Shown here piece by piece: positions 46,501 to 56,042 of a stretch of 64,000 bases of DNA. Every line of letters starts with the position of its first letter. The stretch's first letter is position 1. The notes beneath the pieces were generated by a model. It did no database searches. It had not been told where the DNA came from and was given only the letters and a program-made list of their open reading frames with translations. The stretch covers positions 3,183,001-3,247,000 of the forward strand of contig JARFIW010000942.1 in assembly GCA_036346225.1 (NCBI GenBank), given 5' to 3'. The position numbers were made by a program, and so were the translations under genes. The DNA comes from Platerodrilus igneus. Its lineage: Eukaryota; Arthropoda; Insecta; Coleoptera; Lycidae.

Positions 46501-47960
46501 GGCTTATTGTCTTAAAATGTTTGAAATGTCTATCAATGCCTGTCGTAGCATGCTCGAATTAGAAGTTATCGACATGTATCTGCTTATCAGCTGCTGAATC
46601 GCTTTGAGTATTTTGTAGAGGATCCTTAATTGTTTGCTGTGTGGTGGGTGCGACAGGAGTTGGTGGTATCCAAGTTGCAGTTGGTGATGGTGTTCGTGTT
46701 GCGGTAGTTGGTGGTGGCGTGTTGTGGTTAGTCGATTCCTTGTTTCTAGGGGTTGGCGCGTTGTTCGTTCTTGTGGCTGCAGTTGGTTTCTGCGCTGGTT
46801 TATGTTCGTTGGATCATTAACTTTGTCGCTTCCTTTTTTGGATCGGATTTGCCTTTTGCGATTACGTGTGGGTGTCACGTGACTGGATGAATCTTCTACT
46901 GAGGACACTTGGGTCTTTGTCCCATTTGGAAAAGTAAACGGTACATTTTCATCTTGAGTGTTGTGTTTGGTAGTGCTGGTTGTCGTATTGGGATTTTATC
47001 GTCGATTATGGTTAGTAGTGAATCTCATCTCAACCGTTTCCTTTGTTACCGTGGGTGTTTTCGGGTTCTTCTTCTGCTGGAGCAGGTCTTGATATACGGG
47101 ACAGAATCTATGATTCGCTAGATGTGAGCCTCTATATTTTGACGCAAGTAGATGTCGTTTCCAATGTGTTCTCGCACTTGAATGCATGCTTTTTTGCAGA
47201 ATTCTACACACTTTACTTAGGAGCTGTAGTTTAGGGTAGAGTGGCTGAGACTTTGATAAGCGGAGCATTGCAATAGTTCTACTCTAGATTTGAAGGCATG
47301 AATAGTAAATCGATGGGCAGTACAGGAAGATTGTTATGTTGTAAATTCCTCTCGACTCGGAATGATTTACTAGGTACACTAGGAAGGTGTTCTGTGACAA
47401 CCGTTTCTTCTCCATGGTTTTGTCCTGGATGTGTCTTTCATTCCTATGCTGTTTAGTTCGGTTTGAATATCTTCTGCTGTAATGTTGGTAGCTAAACGTT
47501 TGATGATCACCTTGATCTTTCTCCCCCCCTTCTCTTTATCTCTCTCTCTCTCTTTCTCTCTCTGATTTCACTGCATAAGTGTAGAGTTCGACGTTACTTT
47601 TCTTCAGATAATTTTAAAGGATGCGAAATTCCGCATAATCAGCAACGCGTATTCTGGTGCCTTGTACTGACACTGATGTCCATTTTTTCTTCAGGAGCTT
47701 TTTAATGTGTTCTGCATATTGTAAAGGATCGGAGAATTTGTCAATAAAAATGGGCGGCATATGAGTTTTGGTTGAAGGTCGTATTATACGTTGTTTAGTG
47801 TCTGATATGTCCACAGAGAAGGCAATGACGGTGACGTAGTTGTTGCAGTATGCTTGAGGGTGTCGAGGGGGATTGCTGTCTAGTTCTGCTACGGCGCTGG
47901 AGTTTTTGTGTTTGGTTTTTTCCTCTTCTTAGTCTTTGTCGTTTCTAATATTGATTGGAA
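46501..47960 (-). pseudogene. Jockey-like ORF1 (Gag-like) remnant
   Basis: From about 47810: PPIFIDKFSDPLQYAEHIKK, then VSVQGTRIRVADYAEFRIL (47680-47620) and, after a stop, NVELYTYAVKSERE and KVIIKRLATNITAEDIQTEL. This matches the RNA-binding core of Jockey ORF1 proteins. The Cys-knuckle region is frameshifted (47.3-46.95 kb). The C-terminal frame (46908-46504), rich in Gln, His and Arg, ends just before ORF2. Partner of the endonuclease fragments to its left. Confidence 0.7.
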
Positions 47961-48227
47961 GCTTCGCAGTCTGCAGTTGGTGGAGTTCTCGTATTTGACG
48001 TCGCGTTATTGATTATCCTTTCAATGTTACTAAAAACTAGTTTGCTTGAGTCATTTTCTTAGCAATTTTGGCCTTGAAATGGTTGATAAGATAGAACATT
48101 TGGTTGGCATTCTTCATGTTACGGAAAACTGAATGACAGCTGTTGATTCCCACAAGTTTTATTATTGACAACTATTGGAACAAAATGTATTAAACACTGT
48201 CAATTGGACAGAACAATTCTTTAGCGT
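47961..48227. other. Short gap, no gene seen
   Basis: Sequence between the Jockey-like LINE and the Polinton-like element; nothing recognised. Confidence 0.35.
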
Positions 48228-48341
48228 ATATTGAGTAGAGGATAATTGACAATCCTGAACCCTCATTTCCATAAGCATACTCATTTCCACACACATTCTG
48301 GACCAAAATAGTTTTCTTCGACGACCATTTCATCTTTCGAG

Positions 48342-49070
48342 ATAAATCTATCTTGTTTGGTATCAATTAATATTAGATTTTTTCAGCTACCTAAATTTCT
48401 AGTAATTTTTTAGATAGCATAATCCCCCAGGGAGCTACCCACATTTTAAGATTTTTTACCAGTAACGATTTCTGACCGTTCTTATAAATTTTTTTAGTCA
48501 TGCCACACATTAAATTAGTCTAGAATTTTACGCTGAATCCGAATCTGCAAATAGATTTAAAATTTAACCACCCCTTACCGTTTTACATGTATACCCTTTA
48601 GCAAACATGTAAAAGATTATTTTTGTTTCTTTTAAGATAAATATATCTTGTTTGGTGTCAATTGATATTAGATTTTTCTCTACTACCTGAATTTTAGGAA
48701 TTTTTTAGGTAGCATCATCCCCCCAGGGGGCTACCATCGCTTTAAGATTTTTTTACCAGCAGCAATTTCTGACCGTCCTTATACATTCTTTTTAGCCATG
48801 CGACACATCAAATTAGTCTAGAATTTTTACGCGGAATCCGAATCTGCAAAAGGATTTAAAATCCGACCACCCCTTACCGTTTTACACACATACCCTTTAG
48901 CGAACATATAAAAGATTATTTTTGTTTTTTGGCGATAAATATATTTTATTTGGTATCAAATAATATTAGATTTCTCTAGGGAGTTTAAATTTGTAAATAG
49001 ATTTTAAATAGTGTTACCCCTTACAAAGTTACACTTATAAATGGCACAAGCCTCTAAATTTTTGCTCATC
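48342..49070 (-). repeat. ~295-bp satellite units inside the left TIR
   Basis: About 2.5 units. Each has GATAAATCTATCTTGTTTGG, TCTAATATTAATTGA-type sequence in reverse, CCCCCAGGGAGCTACC, and CCACCCCTTACCGTTTTAC. The same units lie at 51.66-52.40, 61.2-61.4 and 62.2-62.92 kb. Confidence 0.85.
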
Positions 49071-49155
49071 TATATTTAACTACATTTTTAAAATCTTTTT
49101 CGCTACCCAAGACATATGCTTATTTTCAAACAGTAATGTTCTGTTTTTAGAACAG

Positions 49156-49347
49156 ATGGAGAACACCGGTTCTAGGACCACCTCCACCACCCTCCAAACA
49201 CCTTCACCGGCCTCCACATCCATCCTCATCTCTCCACATCCCAAACATCCCTCCACATCCTTCCACATCACTTCTCATTCCACCACATTCCTGCACATTC
49301 CTCCACATCACTCCACATCCTTACACATCCCTCCACCCACCTCTTAA
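49156..49347 (+). CDS. TIR-encoded His-Ile-Pro-Pro repeat protein (left copy)
   Basis: 63-codon frame from ATG 49156: MENTGSRTTSTTLQTP then repeats of the HIPP/HPxHPST type made by an 11-bp CCACATCCCTC-like minisatellite. The right TIR carries the same start and repeat frame on the minus strand (51532-51305). After the repeats the right copy goes on with LKRKLDKTHRP while the left ends in a stop (TAA) before it. Conservation of ATG and frame in both arms may reflect use as a gene or simply recent TIR homogenisation. No known domain. Confidence 0.4.
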   Translation: MENTGSRTTSTTLQTPSPASTSILISPHPKHPSTSFHITSHSTTFLHIPPHHSTSLHIPPPTS

Positions 49348-49498
49348 AAGGAAACTTGATAAAACGCATAGACCAGGTTTCAAACTTTATTAACTGTAAT
49401 AATTACAACTGGTACGCGTTGTTAGTCAACCAACATTTTGCAGATTACAAAGACAACAAGATATTGATTGTCCAACGAACACCACGTGGATAAAGTGT

Positions 49499-49792
49499 GT
49501 GCTTTCGGCTTTTAGTTTTAACTATTTACCTGTAAATTATCTGGAGATAGTAGTGGATGAAGACAGTCAAGGTAAAATAAAAACCTTACACAAGTGCTAC
49601 ATTAAAGCAGGTAGTGCATATTTTACACAATCTGCAACACCATATTCTACAATTTCAAAAGAAATAATCATTTCGGAATTGGGGTTGATGAACATTCGCC
49701 CAGAGGTTGTACGACAACGCGTAAATATTGGTAGTCAACTCTATCCGTTTACGCTAAAAGATATTCCCCATTATGCAAGACATAGGCTGTAA
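49499..49792 (+). CDS. Unknown ORF a of Polinton-like element
   Basis: An uninterrupted frame of 97 codons without an ATG near its beginning (the frame is also open upstream into the TIR), so it is either a 3' exon or a 5'-truncated gene. Mixed, protein-like composition: KTLHKCYIKAGSAYF, then PYSTISKEIIISELGLMN and LYPFTLKDIPHYARHRL. No signal peptide, membrane segment or motif I recognise. It begins just inside the left TIR edge and ends 32 bases before ORF b on the same strand. The two may be parts of one gene. Confidence 0.55.
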   Translation: MLSAFSFNYLPVNYLEIVVDEDSQGKIKTLHKCYIKAGSAYFTQSATPYSTISKEIIISELGLMNIRPEVVRQRVNIGSQLYPFTLKDIPHYARHRL

Positions 49793-49824
49793 GTGGAAGA
49801 AAAATACAACTAGAATTAGAAGAA

Positions 49825-50499
49825 ATGTATGCAAAAAGGCGGAAGTTGGACTACATGGAAAACACTGCGTCAATACGCGAACAATACAAAGATGTGTTAG
49901 ACAAAGAACATCTTTTTAGAGAAAATGAGGAAGAATTAAAAGATTATTTTAGGTGCCGATGCACTGACTTAGATACATCCGGATTCTACAAGCTGAATGC
50001 ATTTGTGGTTAGTAAGAAACACTCTTTTAGTTATGTAGGTGTCCTTGCGGAAAAGGATGGTACTAAATTCGTTTACTTTTTAATAGGTTATTCTAAAAAC
50101 GTATTTATCAAAATGGCAGATAACAAAGACGAACTAAGGAATGCGGATTTTGTAACTTTGGCGTATACCGCACGCAAATGGGTTCCGCTAAACAATGTAT
50201 ATTTGCCTAGCAAAGAACCCTTCGGATTATTTAAAACCGAGGGTCCTACAACCTATAACGACCATATATTCCCAAAAGTGGTGGACATGCGACTACGAAG
50301 CAGTGAGTGGGAAAATAAGGATTTCTTCCAATACCGACAGGAAGAAGTCGATCAACCTAACAGGATACGTATGCAGGATATAGTGGGAGAGCCACGATTA
50401 AGACATTGTCGCAGGTTGCAAGAATTACACGAAGGAATGGATCTGGTTGTCGGTGGAATCAAAGACTTTATATATACATTTTACAATTCGAAAACCTAG
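49825..50499 (+). CDS. Unknown ORF b of Polinton-like element, 224 aa
   Basis: ATG at 49825, stop TAG at 50497-50499, no interruptions; the longest open coding sequence in the window that is not a recognised remnant. N-terminus is basic (MYAKRRKLDY), then an acidic helical stretch (LDKEHLFRENEEELKDYF), a central beta-like section (SFSYVGVLAEKDGTKFVYFL), YTARKWVPLNNVYLPS, and a charged C-terminus with RLRHCRRLQELHEGMD. Three Cys: CRC near residue 45 and one in RHCRR. No transmembrane segment. Soluble and possibly nucleic-acid-associated, but the function is unknown. Its open state among ruined elements suggests recent insertion or selection. Confidence 0.65.
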   Translation: MYAKRRKLDYMENTASIREQYKDVLDKEHLFRENEEELKDYFRCRCTDLDTSGFYKLNAFVVSKKHSFSYVGVLAEKDGTKFVYFLIGYSKNVFIKMADNKDELRNADFVTLAYTARKWVPLNNVYLPSKEPFGLFKTEGPTTYNDHIFPKVVDMRLRSSEWENKDFFQYRQEEVDQPNRIRMQDIVGEPRLRHCRRLQELHEGMDLVVGGIKDFIYTFYNSKT

Positions 50500-50954
50500 A
50501 CGGTCTCTATGTATCAAACTATTGATTAGAAAAGGAGATAGAGGACTTGGGTGTAGATTTAAATTTTAAGCTGCAAATAAAATTAGATAAAATTAAAACC
50601 ACTCCAAACGAACATAAAGAAACAACTGTCTTCTGTGTATAACTTTGTATTAAAATTAAGTTTAAATCGCTCCATGCTTGGCATTAAATATTTTTAAATT
50701 TTGTTATGTATAATGTCAAAATAAAAATTTTAGAATAGTATTACATTGTTCTTTATTTACAAAAGGCTATGGCGTCACCGCGAAATAGCAGTTACAGAGA
50801 GAGAGGTGGGCATGGGCATGGGTGCGCATGGGCAGTGATGTGTCTGGTGGTACACGAGGGAAGCGGAAGTTAACAGTCACCAAGCATCTAATTCTTTATT
50901 TGGGCGGTATCGAGTACTTGCCGGCGTAGGTATCCGGAATAAAAAAAAAAGATT
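50500..50954. other. Non-coding gap inside the Polinton-like element
   Basis: AT-rich 3' flank of ORF b with AATAAA-type signals near 50575 and 50720. From about 50864 (GGGAAGCGGAAGTTAACAGT) to the polymerase scrap the sequence is shared with 60795-60890. Confidence 0.5.
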
Positions 50955-51070
50955 TGTATTCGCAGCTTATTAATAAAATTAGTTTATTGAGCGAAGTTGA
51001 CAAGCGTTACGTCATCCCTGGATGTGTATTAACCTATGCATGGAGGCATAAAGATATAGGTCTAAGATAG
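50955..51070 (+). pseudogene. DNA polymerase B C-terminal scrap (copy in element 1)
   Basis: Reads LYSQLINKISLLSEVDKRYVIP, then an ending CVLTYAWRHKDIG. The pattern ALS-x-x-DDKRYV-like near the end is the C-terminus of protein-primed family B polymerases of Polintons. Everything upstream, including the catalytic palm, has been lost at the junction near 50950. Compare 61398-61787, where more is kept. Confidence 0.7.
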
Positions 51071-51162
51071 TTGTTTATATTTGTATATATTTCATAAATT
51101 TATTGTATATATTAGTTTTAAGATTCTATAATTTTTAAATTCTTCTTCCACCTTCCCTTCTT

Positions 51163-51522
51163 TCAAATCCTTCCTGCTTCTATCCTGGTGGACAGAGTGT
51201 ACGTATTACCTCCACGTGGTATTCGCTGGACAACCAATATCTTGACTTTATAATCTACAAAATGTTGGTTGACTAACAACGCGTACCCGTTGTAATTATT
51301 ACAGCTAATAAATTTCGAAACTTGGTCTATGCGTTTTATCAAGTTTCCTTTTAAGAGGTGGGTAGAGGGATGTGTAGGGTTGTGGAGGGATGTGGGGAAA
51401 TATGCAGGGATGTAGTGAAATGAGGAGTGATGTGTAGGGATGTTTGGGATGTGGAGGGATGTGGATGGATGTGGAAGGTGGCGGAGGTGTGTGCAGGGTG
51501 GAGGAGGTGGCCCCAGAACCAA
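51163..51522 (-). CDS. Convergent ORF at the right TIR edge
   Basis: 119-codon minus-strand frame: HIPP-type repeats, then LLKGNLIKRIDQVSKFI, NNYNGYALLVNQHFVDYKVK, VVQRIPRGGNTYTLSTRIEA and stop. Its 3' end faces the polymerase scrap tail to tail, and a counterpart is found at 61850-61955. The left TIR carries LLVNQHFADYKDNKILIVQR in an open frame too. Probably the C-terminal part of a Polinton gene that neighbours the polymerase; function unknown. The HIPP repeats may be read in this frame or in the overlapping 75-codon frame (51532-51305). Confidence 0.45.
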   Translation of the reverse strand: MVLGPPPPPCTHLRHLPHPSTSLHIPNIPTHHSSFHYIPAYFPTSLHNPTHPSTHLLKGNLIKRIDQVSKFISCNNYNGYALLVNQHFVDYKVKILVVQRIPRGGNTYTLSTRIEAGRI

Positions 51523-52486
51523 TGTTCTCCATCTGTTCTAAAAACAGAACATTACTGTTTAAAAATAGTTTTAAATGTCAAACACTTATGGCTTATAAAG
51601 GGTAAATCTAAAATTCCAGCGCTTTTAGATTTCCGGGAAAGGCTTTAAAGCATATGTCTTGGGTAGCGAACAAAGGTTTTAAAAATGGAGTTAAATATAG
51701 ATGAGCAAAAATTTAGAGGCTTTGTAAGGAGTGGCTCTATTTAAAATCTATTTACAAATTTGGACTCCCTACAAAAATCTAATATTAATTGATACCAAAC
51801 AAGATATGTTTATAACTAAAGAAATAAAAATAATCTTATATATGTTTGTTAGAGGGTATGTGTGTAAAACGGTAAGGGGTGGTCGGATTTTAAACCCGTT
51901 TGCAGATTCAGATTCTGCGTAAAAATTCTAGACTAATTTGATGCGTCACATGGCTAAAAAATTTATAAGGACGGTCAAAAATCGTTCCTGGTAAAAAAAT
52001 CTTAAAATGAGGGTAGCTCCCTGGGGGATAATTCTATCTAAAAAATTCCTAAGAATTCAGGTAGTAGAGAAAATCTAATATTGATCGACACCAAGAAAAG
52101 AAACAAAAATAATCTTTTATATGTTCGCTGGAGGGTATGCATGTAAAACGGTAAGGGGTGGTCGGATTTTAATTCTATTTGTAGATTCGGATTCTGCGTA
52201 AAATTCTAGACTAATTTGATGTGTGGCATGACTAAAAAATTTATAAGAACGGTCAGAAATCGCTGTCGGTAATAAATCTTAAAATGCGGGTAGCTCCGTG
52301 GGGAATAATGCTATCAAAAAAATTCCTAGCAATTCAGGTAGCTGAGAAAAATCTAATATTAATTGATACCAAACAAGATAGATTTATATCTAAAGATAAA
52401 ATGGATAAACTATTTTGATCCGAATGTGTGTGGAAATGAGGATGCTGGTGGAAATGAAGGCCCTGGATTGTCACCTATCCTCTACT
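51212..52486 (-). repeat. Right TIR of Polinton-like element
   Basis: Inverted partner of 48234-49490. It holds the 11-bp coding minisatellite (about 51360-51510), an extra 80 bp near 51565-51650 also seen at 61180-61205, and the 295-bp satellite units (51660-52400). Confidence 0.85.
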
Positions 52487-52492
52487 ATATAG

Positions 52493-53510
52493 CATTGATT
52501 TATGACTAGCAAGTGTTGCACTAACGGATATTTTAATTGGAGGTATATCCCGGTAATTGGGAAATGCTTTACCGTTTTCCTTGCGTGTACGTCCAGGTCA
52601 GAGATAGTATCATTGAGTGATATATGTGATGCATATACAGTTTTTTAAATTAAAAACTTTCCTAAATGCGTTGTTTGCAACGCGAAGGTTTTGAGAACTT
52701 ATTTTGCACGTGCAATAACAAAGTTTTCATTTCTCTTATCAGAGGAGTAAACATCACGAACATGTTTTTCAATTTAAGTGCCATACGGATTCAATAACAA
52801 TGTTTTCATACATAATTAGAAAGGTATATAAAAGGATACTCTGTGTCTATATATTGCAGCAACAAAATATAAAGTTTTCAGGACAGTCAAGGCACGAATG
52901 TCGGACTGAAATGTCAACCTGCCCTCGCACCTTAACACGCAAACTAAGCACATACAGAATACATAAATTTTAGAAAGCAATTATTAAGTATTTACGCCCG
53001 CTGTTTCACGTAGAGTTTAATTTAGGTGTGATTCATAATTAGCTATTTTTGTACACGCTTCTGTTATAAAACGCGTAAAACAGTGATCAAAAATTTATAC
53101 GCGTTTATAGTATCAAACTTTCAAAGCTAGCCGATGTGTTAGTTATTAAATTACTTACGGTCGTTGCATGACGAAACGTATTTAGCAGATCCAGAAAGGT
53201 TTCCAAGCCTCTTAAAATGTATTAAAACGATGAGCCTCAAATTTAGCGTATCCTTCAATACGGTCTCTGTGCCACTAGCTTGAAACAAACTAAATTAGAC
53301 CTAGAAGTGTGAAGTTGAGACCGGAAAATACACTACAAGTAACAAGTTACAAAATCGCTAAGAATGCGTTCTGATGCATCCCTAAATTAAATGGTTAATG
53401 TCACGAGTAGAGGAAATTGGCTGGTCTTGGAGACTCCTCCTCCACTATCTCCTCCACCACTACCACTAATTCTTCCCATTTCTGCCTCTTCCACCTGTAG
53501 CGGGCGTTTT
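52493..53510. other. Flank with a dispersed repeat, no gene seen
   Basis: About 52551-52665 matches 63855-63980 in direct orientation (CCGGTAATTGGGAAAT, TTGCGTG, TGATATATGTG-TGCATA, AAATTAAAAA). The rest is AT-rich with a CTCCACCAC tract near 53440-53470. Confidence 0.5.
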
Positions 53511-55450
53511 TGTAGTTAAACATTTTACGCTGTTTCCCAATTTATAAATACATTTCTACAAATTACTATTTCTATATTTAATATTCATTAACTCGTTGAC
53601 GAATGTGTCGTGTTATAATGAATAGATTTCATCGTTCTTGTCTTGCCGTAAATATAAATTTTGTTCTTATGTGGATATACAAGTCTAGATAAGAGGCGAT
53701 AAGAAGTTGTAATAGCAACGAGTTGATATAAACAGATGAACAGTCCGAGTTTTGTTCTTTGTTCCGATATACTAAGTACGTTAAAAATACTGTTTCTTTT
53801 TTGCTTCGACAATAGTGAGAATTAATGCGGTATCAATTTTCGTATTGTTCATGAACGAGCACGGCACGATTTTAGTTGTTTTCTTGTGAAATAAAAGTGG
53901 TATGTTAACTGTAAGCAGTGTAGTTCTGATTACATTTGAAGAAAGTATGCTTTATAGGTAACGTGTTTTGATTGACCACAAGTGCGGTTGTAAGGTTATT
54001 GACGGACGGCTTTTAGCGATGCGCGCTGCTCTACTAATTGTTTCTTTTTGTTGCTTTACTGTTGGAAATAAAAGTAGTAGAACTTGTCGTGCGTTTTACG
54101 GAACATTGACTTAGTGATGCGCGTTGCTCTGCTAATTGTTTCTTTTGTTGCTTTTCTGTTGGAAATAAAAGTGATAGAACTTGTTGTACTAGACCTGCAC
54201 GTGCGTTTACGGAACATTGACTTAGTGATACGCGTTGCTTTACTAATTGTTTTTTTGTTGATTTGTCTTTTTATATTTGAACTGTGTGTGCGATCTAGTT
54301 TTCGTGGTCCTTTTTTTATCAGAGTAGTGCATACTTTGGATTATCCAAATACAGTTTTAAGCTTGAGTGTTTCTAAAAAAAAAAATGATTGCTTCTTATA
54401 AACATGTATCTCATTCACATGTAAAGACAGTTGACACTGTAGTTTCTGAATTTTCTAACCCCAACGAATCTAGAATAGATCGTTGTTTGCGCAAATTTCG
54501 TTATTCAAAAGCATTAGATTTTCTTTGTTACCATAGGTAGCAAATAAAACACCTCACGTTACTGTTAGTTTTAATGCATTACATCGTGTCTTGAGAGCCC
54601 GTGATTCTAAATTTTTATTACCATTTTTTTTTGATTTGTGTTACAAGATATTTCGAAATTATTGTCTCAGAAAATAGAATTAACAAGAAATTTATCAATG
54701 CTACATAGTTCCATCAGCATGATAATGTCTGCTGCTAACACTAGTGAAATACGTAGGTGTGATTAGTGTAAAGTGTAAGAAATTCCATCAACACCCTCAC
54801 AGTCAAGGGTGAAGTGCTTCGTTAGTGCAGGACATCGTGAATCCCACACTTCAATTGCAATGAAGCGTTGCTGAAGAACTTTTGTAAGTTGAACTATTTC
54901 CTACTTATTATTACTTTAAATATCTATCCGTTGTTTTGCCATGTCTTCGTGGTTCTGATACCTTTTACAATAGACTTGCCTGCTATTAAGAAAAGAACAA
55001 GAAAGGAAAAAAAACAACCAATACTACTGAATTACTCATATCAATTGTGTCTTACCTATTTATCTTTTGTTAACATTTTGTCTGATTTATGTTTAATTGG
55101 TGTGTGAGGAAACGTTTCTGCTACTCCCCAATATTACCTCACTTTGTGATAAAAATTTTTGTAAAGCTTTTATCGTGATTATATTATATAGTTTATCTAA
55201 ACAGTTTTATTTACATTCTACAAAGTACTGAATAACTTAGACGTTTCATTGCTGCTATGCTTTTTCTTTATTTCAGGTTTGCAGGACTAATTTTTTTATT
55301 GCAGGTATTGTTACTAATTCCTTACAGCCGCCCACATTATATGTTGGTCTGCTTTCTACAACCCCCCCCCCCCCTAATCTCCGATTGAGCCCGGTCATTT
55401 CATTCCTTTGATTTTCTTTGCGTTACGCACGGCTACGAGCCAACGTAGCA
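53511..55450 (+). mobile_element. Long LTR (copy 2), 1.94 kb
   Basis: Begins near TGTAGTTAAAC and ends ACGTAGCA five bases before a tRNA-Lys PBS. Reverse complement of the 9.64-11.22-kb copy. Contains a tandem repeat at 54014-54260, a poly(C) run at 55364-55377, and AATAAA-type signals. No gag or pol follows before the next LTR at 56043, so it is an LTR-leader remnant. Confidence 0.65.
54014..54260 (+). repeat. ~105-bp tandem repeat inside LTR copy 2
   Basis: Two full units and a partial third, each containing GATGCGCGTTGCTCT-like, CTAATTGTTTCTTTT, TGTTGGAAATAAAAGT and ACGGAACATTGACTTAGTGA blocks. Absent from copy 1. The 105-codon frame at 54084-54401 is produced by the repeat. Confidence 0.75.
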
Positions 55451-55453
55451 TAA

Positions 55454-55520
55454 ATTTGGCGCCCAACGTGGCTGCCACGAATAACGTGACATAAATTTTT
55501 GGCGCCCAACGTGGCTGCCT
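55454..55520 (+). promoter_or_regulatory. Duplicated tRNA-Lys primer-binding site
   Basis: TTGGCGCCCAACGTGGCTGCC occurs twice, starting at about 55455 and 55498, separated by CACGAATAACGTGACATAAATT. It is complementary to the tRNA-Lys 3' end except for the final bases. Tandem PBS copies also occur at loci A-C. Confidence 0.75.
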
Positions 55521-56042
55521 CAAAAAAAAAAACGTAACACACCTCTTCCTTCATGACCACCACCTACTCTTATACCTTCTTCTCCACAACCACCTTTTAC
55601 TTTTACACCTCCCCCACCACCTCAGCTTATGTCGCTTATCTAAACTATAACTTCATATAGGTAATTAAATTAATAGACATTGCTATGCTTTCAACTACCA
55701 TGTTTCGATTACCTTTCAAGATCGTCGTATAAGTAAACTGCTCTTTGACTGTTGCGGGAACCCTATAAGCAACTTCTAATTTTAATCTTTATGTAGATAA
55801 TATAAAATGCATAATATAATAAATGCATTTGTTTATTATTATTCGAAGTTGATTTTAACTTATCTATTTTAATTCTTATTTTATAATTTAGAGCTATATT
55901 TTCTTCTTGTAGTTCCCTTTCTATCCTAGAATTGGATACGTATAGCACATCTCGATTTCCTAATGCAAAATATAACAAACTTTGTTCTTGCGCTCCGCTT
56001 CTTTAATTCCAGCAATAATAGGTTCTATTCCAAGGTCTAACT
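55521..56042. other. Gap between two LTR remnants
   Basis: CCACCACCT-rich tract near 55555-55625, then AT-rich sequence. The minus-strand frame 55978-55763 has no motif. Confidence 0.35.

Larger units (their letters stand above)
48234..49490 (+). repeat. Left TIR of Polinton-like element
   Basis: Matches the reverse complement of 51212-52486, with about 80 bp lacking near 49110-49130. From outside in: terminal AGTAGAGGATA, 110 bp of unique end, satellite units with starts near 48342, 48635 and 48933 (period about 295 bp), a short bridge, and a coding minisatellite from 49156. Similarity to the right TIR stops at CCACGTGGA. Confidence 0.85.
48234..52486. mobile_element. Short Polinton/Maverick-like element, complete ends
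   Basis: 4.25 kb bounded by long TIRs (48234-49490 and 51212-52486) whose termini read AGTAGAGGATA, with candidate 6-bp target duplications ATATTG (48228-48233) and ATATAG (52487-52492). AG termini, 6-bp duplications and TIRs near 1 kb are Polinton traits. Inside are two open frames of unknown function (49499-50499) and, next to the right TIR, a C-terminal scrap of family B DNA polymerase. Full Polintons are 15-20 kb with integrase, ATPase, protease and capsid genes, none of which is seen. I infer a non-autonomous deletion derivative. A related broken copy lies at 60.8-63.1 kb. Confidence 0.75.
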
